From positions 1 through 57,033 of the forward strand of contig DATJXN010000002.1 of the NCBI GenBank assembly GCA_035500095.1: a stretch of DNA of 57,033 nt. Direction: 5' to 3'. Position numbers and translations under genes: made by a program. Under the pieces are notes generated by a model, which had not been told where the DNA came from, made no database searches, and saw only the letters and a list, made by a program, of their open reading frames with translations. How positions within the stretch are numbered: position 1 is the stretch's first letter; the number at the start of each line of letters is the position of its first letter. This document shows positions 24,206 through 33,142 of the stretch, piece after piece. The stretch comes from Candidatus Binataceae bacterium (lineage in GTDB: Bacteria > Desulfobacterota > Binatia > Binatales > Binataceae).

Positions 24206-25447
24206 TCAGCGCGAAGCCGTGCCGTGCACGATCGCCTCGATCGCGTCGGCGCTGTAGCCGAGTTCGGCCAACACTTCGCGCGTATGAGCGCCGACTTCCG
24301 CCGCCGCCGTCGGCTTTCGCTTCTCCACGCCGGAGACGAAAAGCGGGCTGTTCACCGTCTCGACGACGCCGGCCCCGGGATAGTCCATCTTGATGAACGC
24401 CTGTGCGGCGCGCATCTGCCGATCCTCCACCACCTCGTCGAGCTTGGGTATCGGCGCCCACTTGATGTCGTTGCGCTTGAAGATGGCTCGCCACTGCGCG
24501 AGATCGCGCGATTCGAACTCGGACTGCAGGATGGCGTACAGCGCAGCAGCGTTGCGGTCGCGATCGGCGTTGGTCGCGAACAATTCTCCGCTCGCCAGTT
24601 CCGGCTGGCCAAAGGCGCGGCAAAGGCGCGGGAACTCATTGTCGGGATCGATCAGAACGAGAAGAAAGAGCTTGCCGTCGCGGCTAATATAGGCTGCGGT
24701 GAGCGGGTTCGGCGGATGCTTGCCCTGGCCGCGTTCCGGAAATTTCGCTTTCAGAAGCTTGGCCTGGAGGTCGCACGCGTTGGCCCATGCTCCGCTCGCT
24801 ATAAGCGAGGTGCTGACCCTCGATCCGCGCCCGGTGCGCTCACGCCGGTATAGCCCCAGCATGATCGCGCCGAACAGCGACATCGCGGTCGGATGATCGC
24901 CCATCCCGGGCCGCGGTCCGCTGGGTGAGCCGTCGACCCCCGTAACCGTCATCATCAAGCCCGAGCGCGCCCAGTAGGCGAGAGCGTCGAACGCCGGGTC
25001 ATCCGCGTCCTCACCGGCGTCGCCATAGCCGGTGAGATGCGCATAGATGAGGCGCTCGTTGACCGCCGAGAGATCTTCCCAGGTCAGACGGAATTTCTCG
25101 AGCAGCGTCCTCTGGTAGTTCGTGAGGAAGATGTCGGCAGTGCCCACCAGACGAATGAGGGCCTCGCGCCCCTCGGGCCGTCCGAGATCCAACGCGACGC
25201 TCTTTTTGTTGCGGCTGGTGAGCACCCAGCACCAGTCGAGGTCGGATTTGGCCGTACCGGGGAGTTTGGAAAAAAGGCGCCACAGATCGCCGCCGCCGGG
25301 ACGCTCGATCTTTATCACCTCGGCGCCGAAATCCGACATGATGGTCGCGGCGGCGGGGCCGGCGACGTAGGTGCCGCAGTCGATCACGCGGAGTCCCGCG
25401 AGCAGACCGCCGTCATTCGTTCCGTGTCCGTTGTTCATGTCGCCCAT
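24206..25447 (-). CDS. CaiB/BaiF-family (class III) CoA-transferase
   Basis: With the ATG at 25447 (GGAG nine bases upstream) the product is 413 residues, the normal size; the frame runs on to 25633 but that part is not family-like. The N-terminus GLRVIDCGTYVAGPAAATIM and FGAEVIKIERPGGGD is the classic start of the family. TSRNKKSVALDLGRPEGREAL and DIFLTNYQRTLLEKF follow. The Asp expected to form the acyl-enzyme is in the GMGDHP region. It moves CoA between carboxylic acids. No partner gene is adjacent, so the acid is unknown. Confidence 0.88.
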   Translation of the reverse strand: MGDMNNGHGTNDGGLLAGLRVIDCGTYVAGPAAATIMSDFGAEVIKIERPGGGDLWRLFSKLPGTAKSDLDWCWVLTSRNKKSVALDLGRPEGREALIRLVGTADIFLTNYQRTLLEKFRLTWEDLSAVNERLIYAHLTGYGDAGEDADDPAFDALAYWARSGLMMTVTGVDGSPSGPRPGMGDHPTAMSLFGAIMLGLYRRERTGRGSRVSTSLIASGAWANACDLQAKLLKAKFPERGQGKHPPNPLTAAYISRDGKLFLLVLIDPDNEFPRLCRAFGQPELASGELFATNADRDRNAAALYAILQSEFESRDLAQWRAIFKRNDIKWAPIPKLDEVVEDRQMRAAQAFIKMDYPGAGVVETVNSPLFVSGVEKRKPTAAAEVGAHTREVLAELGYSADAIEAIVHGTASR

Positions 25448-25604
25448 ATCATCTTGCTCCGTGGAAAATGGAGATTGGAAACCCGCTGGCCCGAGTTTGG
25501 CTGTAGTACAGAGAATCAAGCGTCGCAAGAGCGAACCCTTGGCATAGGCCATGCACGGTGTTGCGGATGAAGAATACGCGGACGCAATCGCCTGGAATTT
25601 GACT

Positions 25605-25811
25605 ATGTGGCTCAAACTTACTGAACAAACCACGAATCAGGCGGTTCTGGTCAACAGCGAACGCGTCTGTCAGGTGCTCGAAGCCGACAATGGCCTCCAA
25701 GGCTCCCGAATCATTTTCTCAGACGCCTGCGCGTTAACGGTTAAAGAACCGTTCGATTGGGTGGCCCAGCATCTGGTGGACATCCAGCGCCCGAGCGCCA
25801 TGACCGGCTGA
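25605..25811 (+). CDS. small conserved-looking protein (FlbD-like?)
   Basis: A 68-residue frame from the ATG at 25605 (the frame opens at 25551). It reads LTEQTTNQAVLVNSERVCQV, then a stretch ending IIFSDACALTVKEPFDWVAQ. The pattern of a residue-binding strand, a short hydrophobic strand with SD, and VKEP followed by a helix is like the small FlbD-type or DUF-type proteins that begin with xLxxxxGxxVLVN. It lies divergent to the CoA-transferase. The Shine-Dalgarno is weak (GGAA). The gene is plausible; no function is assigned. Confidence 0.45.
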   Translation: MWLKLTEQTTNQAVLVNSERVCQVLEADNGLQGSRIIFSDACALTVKEPFDWVAQHLVDIQRPSAMTG

Positions 25812-26023
25812 TCCGCGAATAGAGATCTAGATTATTTCGACCCGCCGCCCGAAGGTCATTTTTTCGCATTTACCGCCTGTCTCCTGAGCCGAATCGCGCC
25901 AGCGAGTGTACCCAGCGGCTACACCTCGATTTTTGGAATTCAATAACTTTTAGACAATTTTTGTTGGCATAAACGATGCGATAATAAGCGAACCGAGCAG
26001 CCCCCCAAAGGAGGCCAACAAAC

Positions 26024-27144
26024 ATGCGCCCGCGCAATAAACGCTCTCAGACGGCGGTCATCATCCTGCTCGCCTTGCCGGTGCTCCTCGCCGTGCTCGG
26101 GCTTGGATACGATTTCTCGCTTCACTACTACCACTGATGTTGCTGCAGAAGGCCGCTGATGCCGGCGCGCTGGCTGGCGCCAGTCAACTCAACGGATCGC
26201 CTCCATCGGCGACGGTCAGTGCGAACGCGGTCGCGTGCGCGGAGCTTTACGCATGCTATAACGGCGCGGGCATTCAACCGCAGGGAGTATGTCCGATGGG
26301 CGGACCGAGCTGCGCGGCAAACGTCAATGACCCAATCATCGTAACTCCTGCCAGCGACGGCCGGTCGGTAACGGTCAGCATCCGGCGCGAGGTGGCGTAT
26401 TACTTCCTGCGCTTCGCCGGCCGCACCTCAGGCCCGGTCGCCGCGATGGCGAGGGCTGGCGTGCTCCCGACGTCGGCGGGATGCAGAATCGCGCCTCTCG
26501 GCTTGCCCTGTCAGGAAGGCTGCACCGGCGCTGGTTGCTACGGTATGGCATCGCCCGGCAGTGGCGACTCCACCTGTGGCAACGTTTATCTCGCCAACGC
26601 CAAGAACCCCAGCGCAGGGACCGTTATCCAGCTCAAGTCCGACGATAGCGTTACCGGAATTCCAGGCAATTGGGAGCCGTTGGCGCTCGGCGGAAATGGT
26701 GGCTCCGTTTACAGAGAGAATATGGCGACCGGTTATCAGGGAATGCTAAGCGCCGGTGACACGGTATCGACAGAGAGCGGAAACATCGTGGGTCCGACGA
26801 AACAGGGCTTTGCGGATCGAATGAACGGACGCGTACCGAATAGCACGGTGCCCGCAACCATCTCGCCAGGCGATCCCCAGGTCGTCCTCGTTCCGCTGGT
26901 CGATTACACCGAGGCGACCAAAGGTGGAAAGTCGCAGGTACCCGTACTCGATTTCATCATGATGTATGTGACCGGCGTCTCCGGAAACGACGCCACGATA
27001 ACGGCCACTGTCATTCCGCCGGTCCCTTGGTGCGGCATACCGACGAATCCGGGCCAACAGGGGACTGCACCCTTGAAGGTGATCCTGTGCCCCAATAGCG
27101 GATGCCCGACGGTGCCCGGTCCGTGGTGGCCGCCCGTTACCTGA
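26024..27144 (+). pseudogene. TadG-like pilus-assembly protein, frameshifted near 26130
   Basis: A strong AAAGGAGG Shine-Dalgarno precedes the ATG at 26024, which starts MRPRNKRSQTAVIILLALPV followed by LLAVLGLGYDFSLHYYH and then stops at 26135-26137. The expected continuation, LLQKAADAGALAGAS, is present in the next frame, entered by an ATG at 26137 that overlaps the stop as TGATG. Together they make one TadE/TadG-like protein of about 370 residues: an N-terminal membrane anchor, then a secreted part with NWEPLALGGNGGSVYRENM, TTEPGN-like TVSTESGNIVGPTKQGFADR and several Cys pairs. Either the gene is broken by one base, or translation restarts at TGATG. No other tad genes are nearby. Confidence 0.75.
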
Positions 27145-27179
27145 AGAGAAAACCTTAACCGCTTGACGAGGATATAGAG

Positions 27180-27797
27180 ATGCAGGTCAGTCAGCGAATG
27201 ACGAAAAATCCGGTTACGGTGGGTCCCGACGAAACGCTGGCAGCCGCGGCGGAAAAGATGAAAGCGGGGAACTTTAGACGTCTGCCCGTTATCGAGGACG
27301 GAAATCTGATCGGCGTCCTGAGCCAATTCGACATGCGGGCTCAAAGCGAATCATTGGACTCGGTTGCCGTCCGGGCGGTGATGACGGAGACTCCGGTGGT
27401 GATCGCGCCCACGGCCACCCTCGAGCGCGCCGCGGCAACGCTTGCCAATCATCGGATCGGTGCGCTCCCCGTCGTCGCCGGCGGCAAGCTCATCGGTATC
27501 ATTACCGCGAAGGATCTTCTGCTGCCCGAGCCGCGGCCGCTCCCTGAGTGGGCGCCTGCAGGTAGCACTGTGGGCGGGATTAACTATACTGCCGACTTCG
27601 TAATCGAGCTTGGATCCGAGCGCGGATCGGACGGAACATGGACGGCCGAATGCAGGAACATGCCGGGCGTGAAGTCCGCCGCGCCAACGGAGAATGAAGC
27701 GCTGCGCAGGACCGCCTCCATGGCCCTGCGCGGAATCGCCGATCTGGTCGCCAACGGCGATCCGCACTGGGCGCATTTCATCAAGATGCGCGGTTGA
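27180..27797 (+). CDS. CBS-pair protein fused to a HicB-like domain
   Basis: The 205-residue protein has two CBS motifs (about residues 1-55 with MTKNPVTVGPDETLAAAAEK and 62-115 with LANHRIGALPVVAGGKLIGI), a ligand-sensing unit that usually binds adenine nucleotides. After a Pro-rich joint, residues 135-205 read DGTWTAECRNMPGVKSAAPT and ENEALRRTASMALRGIADLV, which matches the partial RNase-H-like fold of HicB antitoxins. No HicA toxin gene is seen beside it and no DNA-binding tail follows, so an antitoxin role is doubtful. GAGGATATAGAG precedes the ATG. Each half is easy to recognise; the combination is unusual. Confidence 0.82.
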   Translation: MQVSQRMTKNPVTVGPDETLAAAAEKMKAGNFRRLPVIEDGNLIGVLSQFDMRAQSESLDSVAVRAVMTETPVVIAPTATLERAAATLANHRIGALPVVAGGKLIGIITAKDLLLPEPRPLPEWAPAGSTVGGINYTADFVIELGSERGSDGTWTAECRNMPGVKSAAPTENEALRRTASMALRGIADLVANGDPHWAHFIKMRG

Positions 27798-27842
27798 GCG
27801 CGAGCAAAATTTCCACCGGTCCATCTGGAACTCACCGGCAAC

Positions 27843-28520
27843 TCAGCGGAACTCGACGCGGAGCTCGCGATACTGGCGCGACCCCAGATTAGTTAGTTCG
27901 CGCTCGCATCCGCCCGGTTGCCAGACCACGGCGCTCGAGGCAAGGTCGACTTCCTGCAGGCGCTCTCGGCCGTCGCGCACTTCCCGCTGTCGCACCCGGC
28001 CGCCTTCGATCACGAAGACCGCGGCGTCGCGTGGACAGGCGCGCGGCCGGGCTTCGTCGCCCGGCTCAAGCGTCAGTTCCAGCGCCCGTATTCGGCTATT
28101 CTCGAGCAGCATCGCCTCTCCCCGTTCCGGCGGCCGGCCGACCGCGGCCTCGGTCAAAGCGAAGGTCGGATTGGTGACACCGGCCGGGAGTGGACGAAGA
28201 ATCTCGAAGAGCGCTTCGCGAAAGCGGCCTGCGCGGCCCAAGTTGCGCGCGCTTTCCGCGCCGCCCGCCGGTACGTACGAGATCGCCCGCCCGCCGACCT
28301 CAAGCTCGTAGGTGGTTTGCCCCGGAAAGCGGTTCGAGGTCATCCCGGGCGACTCCACCACGATCCTGCCGCCTTCGATTATGTACAAAACGTAGTCCAG
28401 GGTGTGGCGATGCAACCCGCAAATCTCGCCGGGCGCGAGATCCATCTCCCACACGCGCACGTGCTCGTTCTCGAATCGCAGATGGGTCGCGACCGGCCCG
28501 TACATGGTTTGCTCAGCCAT
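27843..28520 (-). CDS. bicupin-domain protein
   Basis: The 225-residue protein has two cupin barrels. The first carries VWEMDLAPGEICGLHRHTLD and VLYIIEGGRIVVES (residues 18-60). The second has LELTLEPGDEARPRACPRDA and VFVIEGGRVRQRE (residues 145-185). The first barrel keeps a metal-binding His pair (GLHRHTLDYV); the second has lost these His residues. Such proteins are often small dioxygenases, isomerases or sensors. It is convergent with the CBS/HicB-like gene. No clear operon partner is seen. Confidence 0.8.
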   Translation of the reverse strand: MAEQTMYGPVATHLRFENEHVRVWEMDLAPGEICGLHRHTLDYVLYIIEGGRIVVESPGMTSNRFPGQTTYELEVGGRAISYVPAGGAESARNLGRAGRFREALFEILRPLPAGVTNPTFALTEAAVGRPPERGEAMLLENSRIRALELTLEPGDEARPRACPRDAAVFVIEGGRVRQREVRDGRERLQEVDLASSAVVWQPGGCERELTNLGSRQYRELRVEFR

Positions 28521-28621
28521 CGATGTTCCCCGCCGCTGTTTCCGCCGATTCGGCGACGCGCCTGACCTTACTTATGATGCACCATGCTGCCGTGATTCAA
28601 ACGCAAGCCTAAGGAGCGAAT

Positions 28622-31279
28622 CTACGACGGCGCCGGATGCTGCTTCACCCACCCGTCCACCTCCGGGATGCGGTGCGCGCGGAAATCCGCCGCCTCGAGT
28701 ATCTCTTCCTCGGCGCGCGCCGCCGCGATTCGTCCGCCCGCGGTCTCGTGCACCGGCGCGAAATTCGCGAGTTCGTCGGCGTGCGCGCGGTCGGCAAAGT
28801 TGGTCATCAGCGAGGACATGAAGAACGCGCGGAAAGTAGGTCCGCGCCGGGCCGCCAGCGCTTCGAAATTGGCCTTGACGAACGCGAGTGCGAGTTCCGA
28901 ATGCTCGCCCGCCGCCACCGTCAGGATGATCCCGTTGGCCAGGTCCGGCGGGACCTCGTCGGTGAGCGTGATCGCCAGCGCATCCTTGGCAAGTTTGGGA
29001 TTGACCGCCGACGCGAGCGCGATGTAATAGCGGACGCGCTCTTCCGTGCCGGTCGCTTTGCGGCCGAGCGCTCTCAGCTCGTCGTAGGTCGCACGATCGC
29101 CCCCGCGGCCGGCAAGGAAGATCACCGGGCCGCGCAGATTCACGTCGAGCGATCCCGGGTTCTTCACGAACGCCGCGAATCTCCGCTTCGCCTCGGCCAG
29201 CACCGCGCCGTCACCCAAGGCGCCTAATTCTCCGATCAACCTCGCGCGCAGGATCGTATCGTCTTCGGACTCGCCCACCGCGCGGTCCCATCCGAGCCGC
29301 GCAAAGGCCGGCCGCAGCTGCGCTCGCGCATACGCCTGAAAGGCGAGCCTGCCCGGCAAGCCGCGCTCAAGGTCGTCGATACGGCCGATCGCGCCGGTCA
29401 CTCGCTCCCACACCGCGCGATTGCGATCGTTCGCCACCGCGTCGACCAGCCGAAAGTAGCTCTGAGCGTTCGCGCGGCCGGCCTGGAGCAGCGCCCAGTT
29501 GTCCGCGAGCATGCTCACGCGGTCGGCCGGACCCATCTTCTCGATCGATTTCGCGAGCGCGGCTTCACTGGCGGGATCGTATAGCGTCCGATAGTAACCG
29601 ACGTCTCCGAAATTCAGTTTGATCGGTTCGCCGCATCGCCCGGCTGCGACCTCCATCGTCCTTGCCCGCATCAGGACGGCTCCGGTCGGCTCCTTCGCGC
29701 CCGGCAACCCGAATGCGATCGGGATCTCCCAGAGCTGCTCGCGCGCTTTGATTGGACGGATGAAAAAGCGTTCCTGTTCGAGCGCGAGCCGCTGCTGGCC
29801 GCCCGCGCAACTTGCGTTGCTCACGACGAGCGGCACCCCTGGCTGCTCGGTATAGGTTGTTGCGATCGCTGCGACCTGCCTGCCCGAGGCGCGCGAAAGC
29901 ACAAGCCACAGATCCGCCGTGGTCGCGTTGCTGTTGGCATGGGCGGCCATGTAGCGCCGGATGCCGTTGCGGAATTTGTCCGCGCCCAGGTAGTTCTCAA
30001 GCTCGCGCAGAAAGGCCTGGCTCTTGCCGTACGTGATGCTGTCGAAGACCGATTGCGCTTCGCTCTCGTCGGCGACCGGCTGTTGAATCGGATGCGCCGT
30101 GGGGCGCGCGTCCACGTCCATCGCGATCTGCTTCGCGCTGCCGCTGTTGAGCCAGGTTTTCCACTCCGGATGGAGCCTGTCGGCGGCCTTGTTCTGCATC
30201 CAGCTTGCGAAGCCCTCGTTCAGCCACAGATCGTTCCACCAGGCCATCGTGACCAAATCGCCGAACCACTGATGCGCCATCTCGTGCGCGAGAACGTCGA
30301 AGATGTTGCGGCGATGCGCGTCGGGACTCGAGGAAGGATCGAACAGAAGAAGGCTTTCGTTGAAGACAATGCCGCCCCAGTTCTCCATCGCGCCGCCGAC
30401 GCTGCCGGGAACCGCGATGAGGTCGAGCTTGGGCAGCGGATATTTGACCCCGAAGTAATCGTTGTAATAGCCGAGGACATCGATCGCGCTCTTTAGCGCG
30501 TAACGCCCCTGCTCGCGTTTGCCCGCAGCCGTGACCACTCCCACCGTGACTCCGTTGGCGTCGCCGGTCAGCCGTTCGAGGTCGCCCGCCACCAGCACGA
30601 ACAGGTAGGTTGACATCCTGGGCGTCGCGCCGAACGAGACGCGTTTAAGGCCGCCGCCCGCCGGCTGTTCGTGAGCGATCGGCATGTTCGACACCGCGAG
30701 CGCGTTTTGTGCCACGGTCACCGACGGCTCGAAGCTTGCCTTGAAGGCGGGCTCGTCCCAGCATGGGAAGACGCGCCTGGCGTCGGCCGGCTCGAGTTCG
30801 GTCGCGATCATCCGCTTTTGCCCGTGTGCGGTCGGATAATCGACCGAAAAAAGGCCGCGGCCGAAACGGTTGATACGGCCGGTGAATGCGATGGCGAGCT
30901 TGTGCGGTCCGGTCGCAAGCTTGTGGGGAAAGAGCAGCGTCACGGTTTGCGTCTTGGGATCGGGCGTAATCGCCGCCACCTGCCCGGGCTCGCCTTGGAG
31001 CGACGCCGAATGAAGAACCATGTCGACCGCATTGAGGACCACGCGGTCCGTCGCCGCAAGGACCTTGATATCCACGACCTCGGAACCGGGAACCGCGCGG
31101 CTGGCTAGATCGGGCCTCAGATCGATCGCGTAGTGCGTCGGCACGACGTTTTTGGGCAACCGGCCGGGCGTCGTCGCGAAAGAGTAAACCGATTCGGCGC
31201 GCGCGCCGCCGCCGGCCATCAGCACCCCGACGATCGCTGCGACGACCGCGAGCGCGCCAATCCTGATTGCTCGAAGCAC
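28622..31279 (-). CDS. M1-family zinc aminopeptidase, exported
   Basis: The 885-residue metallopeptidase starts at a GTG (31279) with GGAG eight bases upstream. It has a signal peptide (residues 1-29, ending GGGARAES), the substrate-binding GAMEN motif at 296-300, and the zinc site H332-E-x-x-H336 with the third ligand E355 in LWLNEGFASW. The C-terminal half is the alpha-helical ERAP1-like domain (from about 540). It removes N-terminal amino acids from peptides, here outside the cytoplasm. Length matches PepN-type enzymes. A 321-base divergent spacer precedes it. Confidence 0.93.
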   Translation of the reverse strand: MLRAIRIGALAVVAAIVGVLMAGGGARAESVYSFATTPGRLPKNVVPTHYAIDLRPDLASRAVPGSEVVDIKVLAATDRVVLNAVDMVLHSASLQGEPGQVAAITPDPKTQTVTLLFPHKLATGPHKLAIAFTGRINRFGRGLFSVDYPTAHGQKRMIATELEPADARRVFPCWDEPAFKASFEPSVTVAQNALAVSNMPIAHEQPAGGGLKRVSFGATPRMSTYLFVLVAGDLERLTGDANGVTVGVVTAAGKREQGRYALKSAIDVLGYYNDYFGVKYPLPKLDLIAVPGSVGGAMENWGGIVFNESLLLFDPSSSPDAHRRNIFDVLAHEMAHQWFGDLVTMAWWNDLWLNEGFASWMQNKAADRLHPEWKTWLNSGSAKQIAMDVDARPTAHPIQQPVADESEAQSVFDSITYGKSQAFLRELENYLGADKFRNGIRRYMAAHANSNATTADLWLVLSRASGRQVAAIATTYTEQPGVPLVVSNASCAGGQQRLALEQERFFIRPIKAREQLWEIPIAFGLPGAKEPTGAVLMRARTMEVAAGRCGEPIKLNFGDVGYYRTLYDPASEAALAKSIEKMGPADRVSMLADNWALLQAGRANAQSYFRLVDAVANDRNRAVWERVTGAIGRIDDLERGLPGRLAFQAYARAQLRPAFARLGWDRAVGESEDDTILRARLIGELGALGDGAVLAEAKRRFAAFVKNPGSLDVNLRGPVIFLAGRGGDRATYDELRALGRKATGTEERVRYYIALASAVNPKLAKDALAITLTDEVPPDLANGIILTVAAGEHSELALAFVKANFEALAARRGPTFRAFFMSSLMTNFADRAHADELANFAPVHETAGGRIAAARAEEEILEAADFRAHRIPEVDGWVKQHPAPS

Positions 31280-31600
31280 GAGTTAACTCCGCTCTGGCAT
31301 GAGGTTGCGAACGAGAATATCCGAGCGCATTCGCCGGATACATCGCAAGAGCATCCCGACAAAGCTTCGCCGCTTGGGGCCGCCGGCGGGAATCTCGCGA
31401 TGCAGCCCGCGACATGCATTGAAAGAGATGCGGTGGCGCGCCGGATGTGCGAGGAGTTCAGCAAACCATCACGGTTTTGCGGCATTTTTGCCGCCGTCCG
31501 CGGCGGCATCATGCTTGCTCCTCATTCGGGAGCATGAAGAATAAGCTTTGGCGGGGCGACGGCGCGCATCGCGGACGCGCCCCAAAGCGGGCCTGAAGCT
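31280..31600. other. 321-base divergent spacer, no gene seen
   Basis: It lies between the aminopeptidase (minus) and the histidine kinase (plus) and should contain both promoters. A short inverted repeat TGCTCC/GGAGCA occurs near 31517-31535. I see no convincing coding frame or consensus promoter. Confidence 0.5.
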
Positions 31601-33142
31601 ATGGGCTTTCTAATCGTAGCAATCATCATCTTCGCCGTGATCCAGCGAAACAGATACCGGCGGCTCGGCACCGGAAGGTGCGACAAATGGTCGCGCCGAT
31701 GGGACCGGATGCAATCGCACGCGGACGCGACGGCCAAGGGTGGCCGCGGCGGAAACGACAAGTGGGAAAAGTGGAGTCGCCACTGGCAGGACTGGGAGCG
31801 GTGGGCCGCGGACACACGTCATCAGGCCGCGGACGTCGGACACAAGGTCGCTGACACGATCGAGATGGCCGAGACAAAGCTGCGCCGCGAGGCCGAGAGG
31901 CTCCGCGGCGGCGCATCTGGATCTGCCGGCGCGTCCCGGTCCGCCGGCGCGACGGCAGCCCCGCAATCACGCCTGACCGAGGCGGCGTCGGGATCGGATC
32001 GCGAGCCGCAACGCGATAGCGACGAGGAACGCAAGGCCTACGAACGCGCTCGTCGGCGTGCCGCGCGCGAGGCCGGCTTTTACGTTCACCTGATGTGGTA
32101 CGGGATCGTCATCGGATCGCTCCTCATCCTCAATCTTGCCGTCAGCCCCGGGTTCGAATGGTGGGTTTTCCCGGCGCTCGGATGGGGTATCGGGCTCGCG
32201 AGCCACTTTGGCGCCGTCTATGGATGGCGCTGGATTCACGAGCGCGTGTTCGAGCCCGCCGTCCAGCGCGAGGTGCAGCGCGAGGTCACACGCGAGAAAG
32301 AAGTCCTGCGCACCGAAAAGCAAGCCTCTCTCGACGAGCTCACCGCGAGCTTCGCCCACGAGATCCGCAATCCGATCGCCGCGGCGAAGAGCCTGGTGCA
32401 GCAGATGGGCGAGGATCCGACTTCGAACGAAAACGTCGAGTACGCGAGGGTCGCGCTCGACGAACTCGAGCGGGTCGAGCGCAGCGTCTCCCATCTGCTC
32501 AAGTACGCCAAGGAAACCGACTACAGCTTCGAAAGCGTCGGGCTGGCGTCGGTGCTCGATGCCGCGCTCACCGAGATGCGCGCCAAGCTCGAAGCGAACA
32601 AAGTCAGCGTATCGCGCAGCTATATCGGAGGACCAATCGTCCGCGCCGACGCCGACAAGCTGCGCCAGGTCTTCACCAACGTGATCGACAACGCGATAGA
32701 CGCGATGGAATCGAACCCGGGCGAGCGCCGGCTCGAATTCGGAATCGTGAGCCTGCATCCGGGCGCGGCCACCGTGGTAATTCGCGACAACGGATGCGGA
32801 ATCGCGGAGGACCGGCTCGCGAAGATCTTCAATCCGTTCTACACCACCAAGAAAAACGGCACCGGACTTGGGATGGGTATCGCCAAGAAAGTGATGGACG
32901 CCCATAGCGGCCGAATCGAGGTCCAGAGCAAACCCGGAACCGGCACCGAATTCCGGCTCTCGATTCCGCTCGCCGACGCGGCGCGCGCCCGCGATCAAGC
33001 CGGCCTTGCCGGTCCGCAGGATCAAGACGAACGGGATCGATCCGATCCAGACGGCGACAACCGCATCGCGCCCGCCGCCGGCGCATCGCAGGCGCCCGCG
33101 GATTTGAAACCGCAGCAGGCGGGAACCGGGGAGCGGCGATGA
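31601..33142 (+). CDS. membrane-bound sensor histidine kinase
   Basis: The 513-residue kinase starts with a membrane helix (residues 2-14). An unusual Trp/Arg/His-rich segment (about 28-80, with WSRRWDR and [14 protein letters not shown]) is followed by a Ser/Ala/Gly linker, a 2TM-type domain (161-210, [15 protein letters not shown]), a coiled stretch, the HisKA box with phospho-acceptor His253 (FAHEIRNPI), and the ATPase domain with N box [21 protein letters not shown] and [11 protein letters not shown]. The stop overlaps the start of the sigma-54 regulator by four bases, so they form one two-component system. The signal is unknown; the downstream PspA gene hints at membrane stress. Confidence 0.92.
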   Translation: MGFLIVAIIIFAVIQRNRYRRLGTGRCDKWSRRWDRMQSHADATAKGGRGGNDKWEKWSRHWQDWERWAADTRHQAADVGHKVADTIEMAETKLRREAERLRGGASGSAGASRSAGATAAPQSRLTEAASGSDREPQRDSDEERKAYERARRRAAREAGFYVHLMWYGIVIGSLLILNLAVSPGFEWWVFPALGWGIGLASHFGAVYGWRWIHERVFEPAVQREVQREVTREKEVLRTEKQASLDELTASFAHEIRNPIAAAKSLVQQMGEDPTSNENVEYARVALDELERVERSVSHLLKYAKETDYSFESVGLASVLDAALTEMRAKLEANKVSVSRSYIGGPIVRADADKLRQVFTNVIDNAIDAMESNPGERRLEFGIVSLHPGAATVVIRDNGCGIAEDRLAKIFNPFYTTKKNGTGLGMGIAKKVMDAHSGRIEVQSKPGTGTEFRLSIPLADAARARDQAGLAGPQDQDERDRSDPDGDNRIAPAAGASQAPADLKPQQAGTGERR

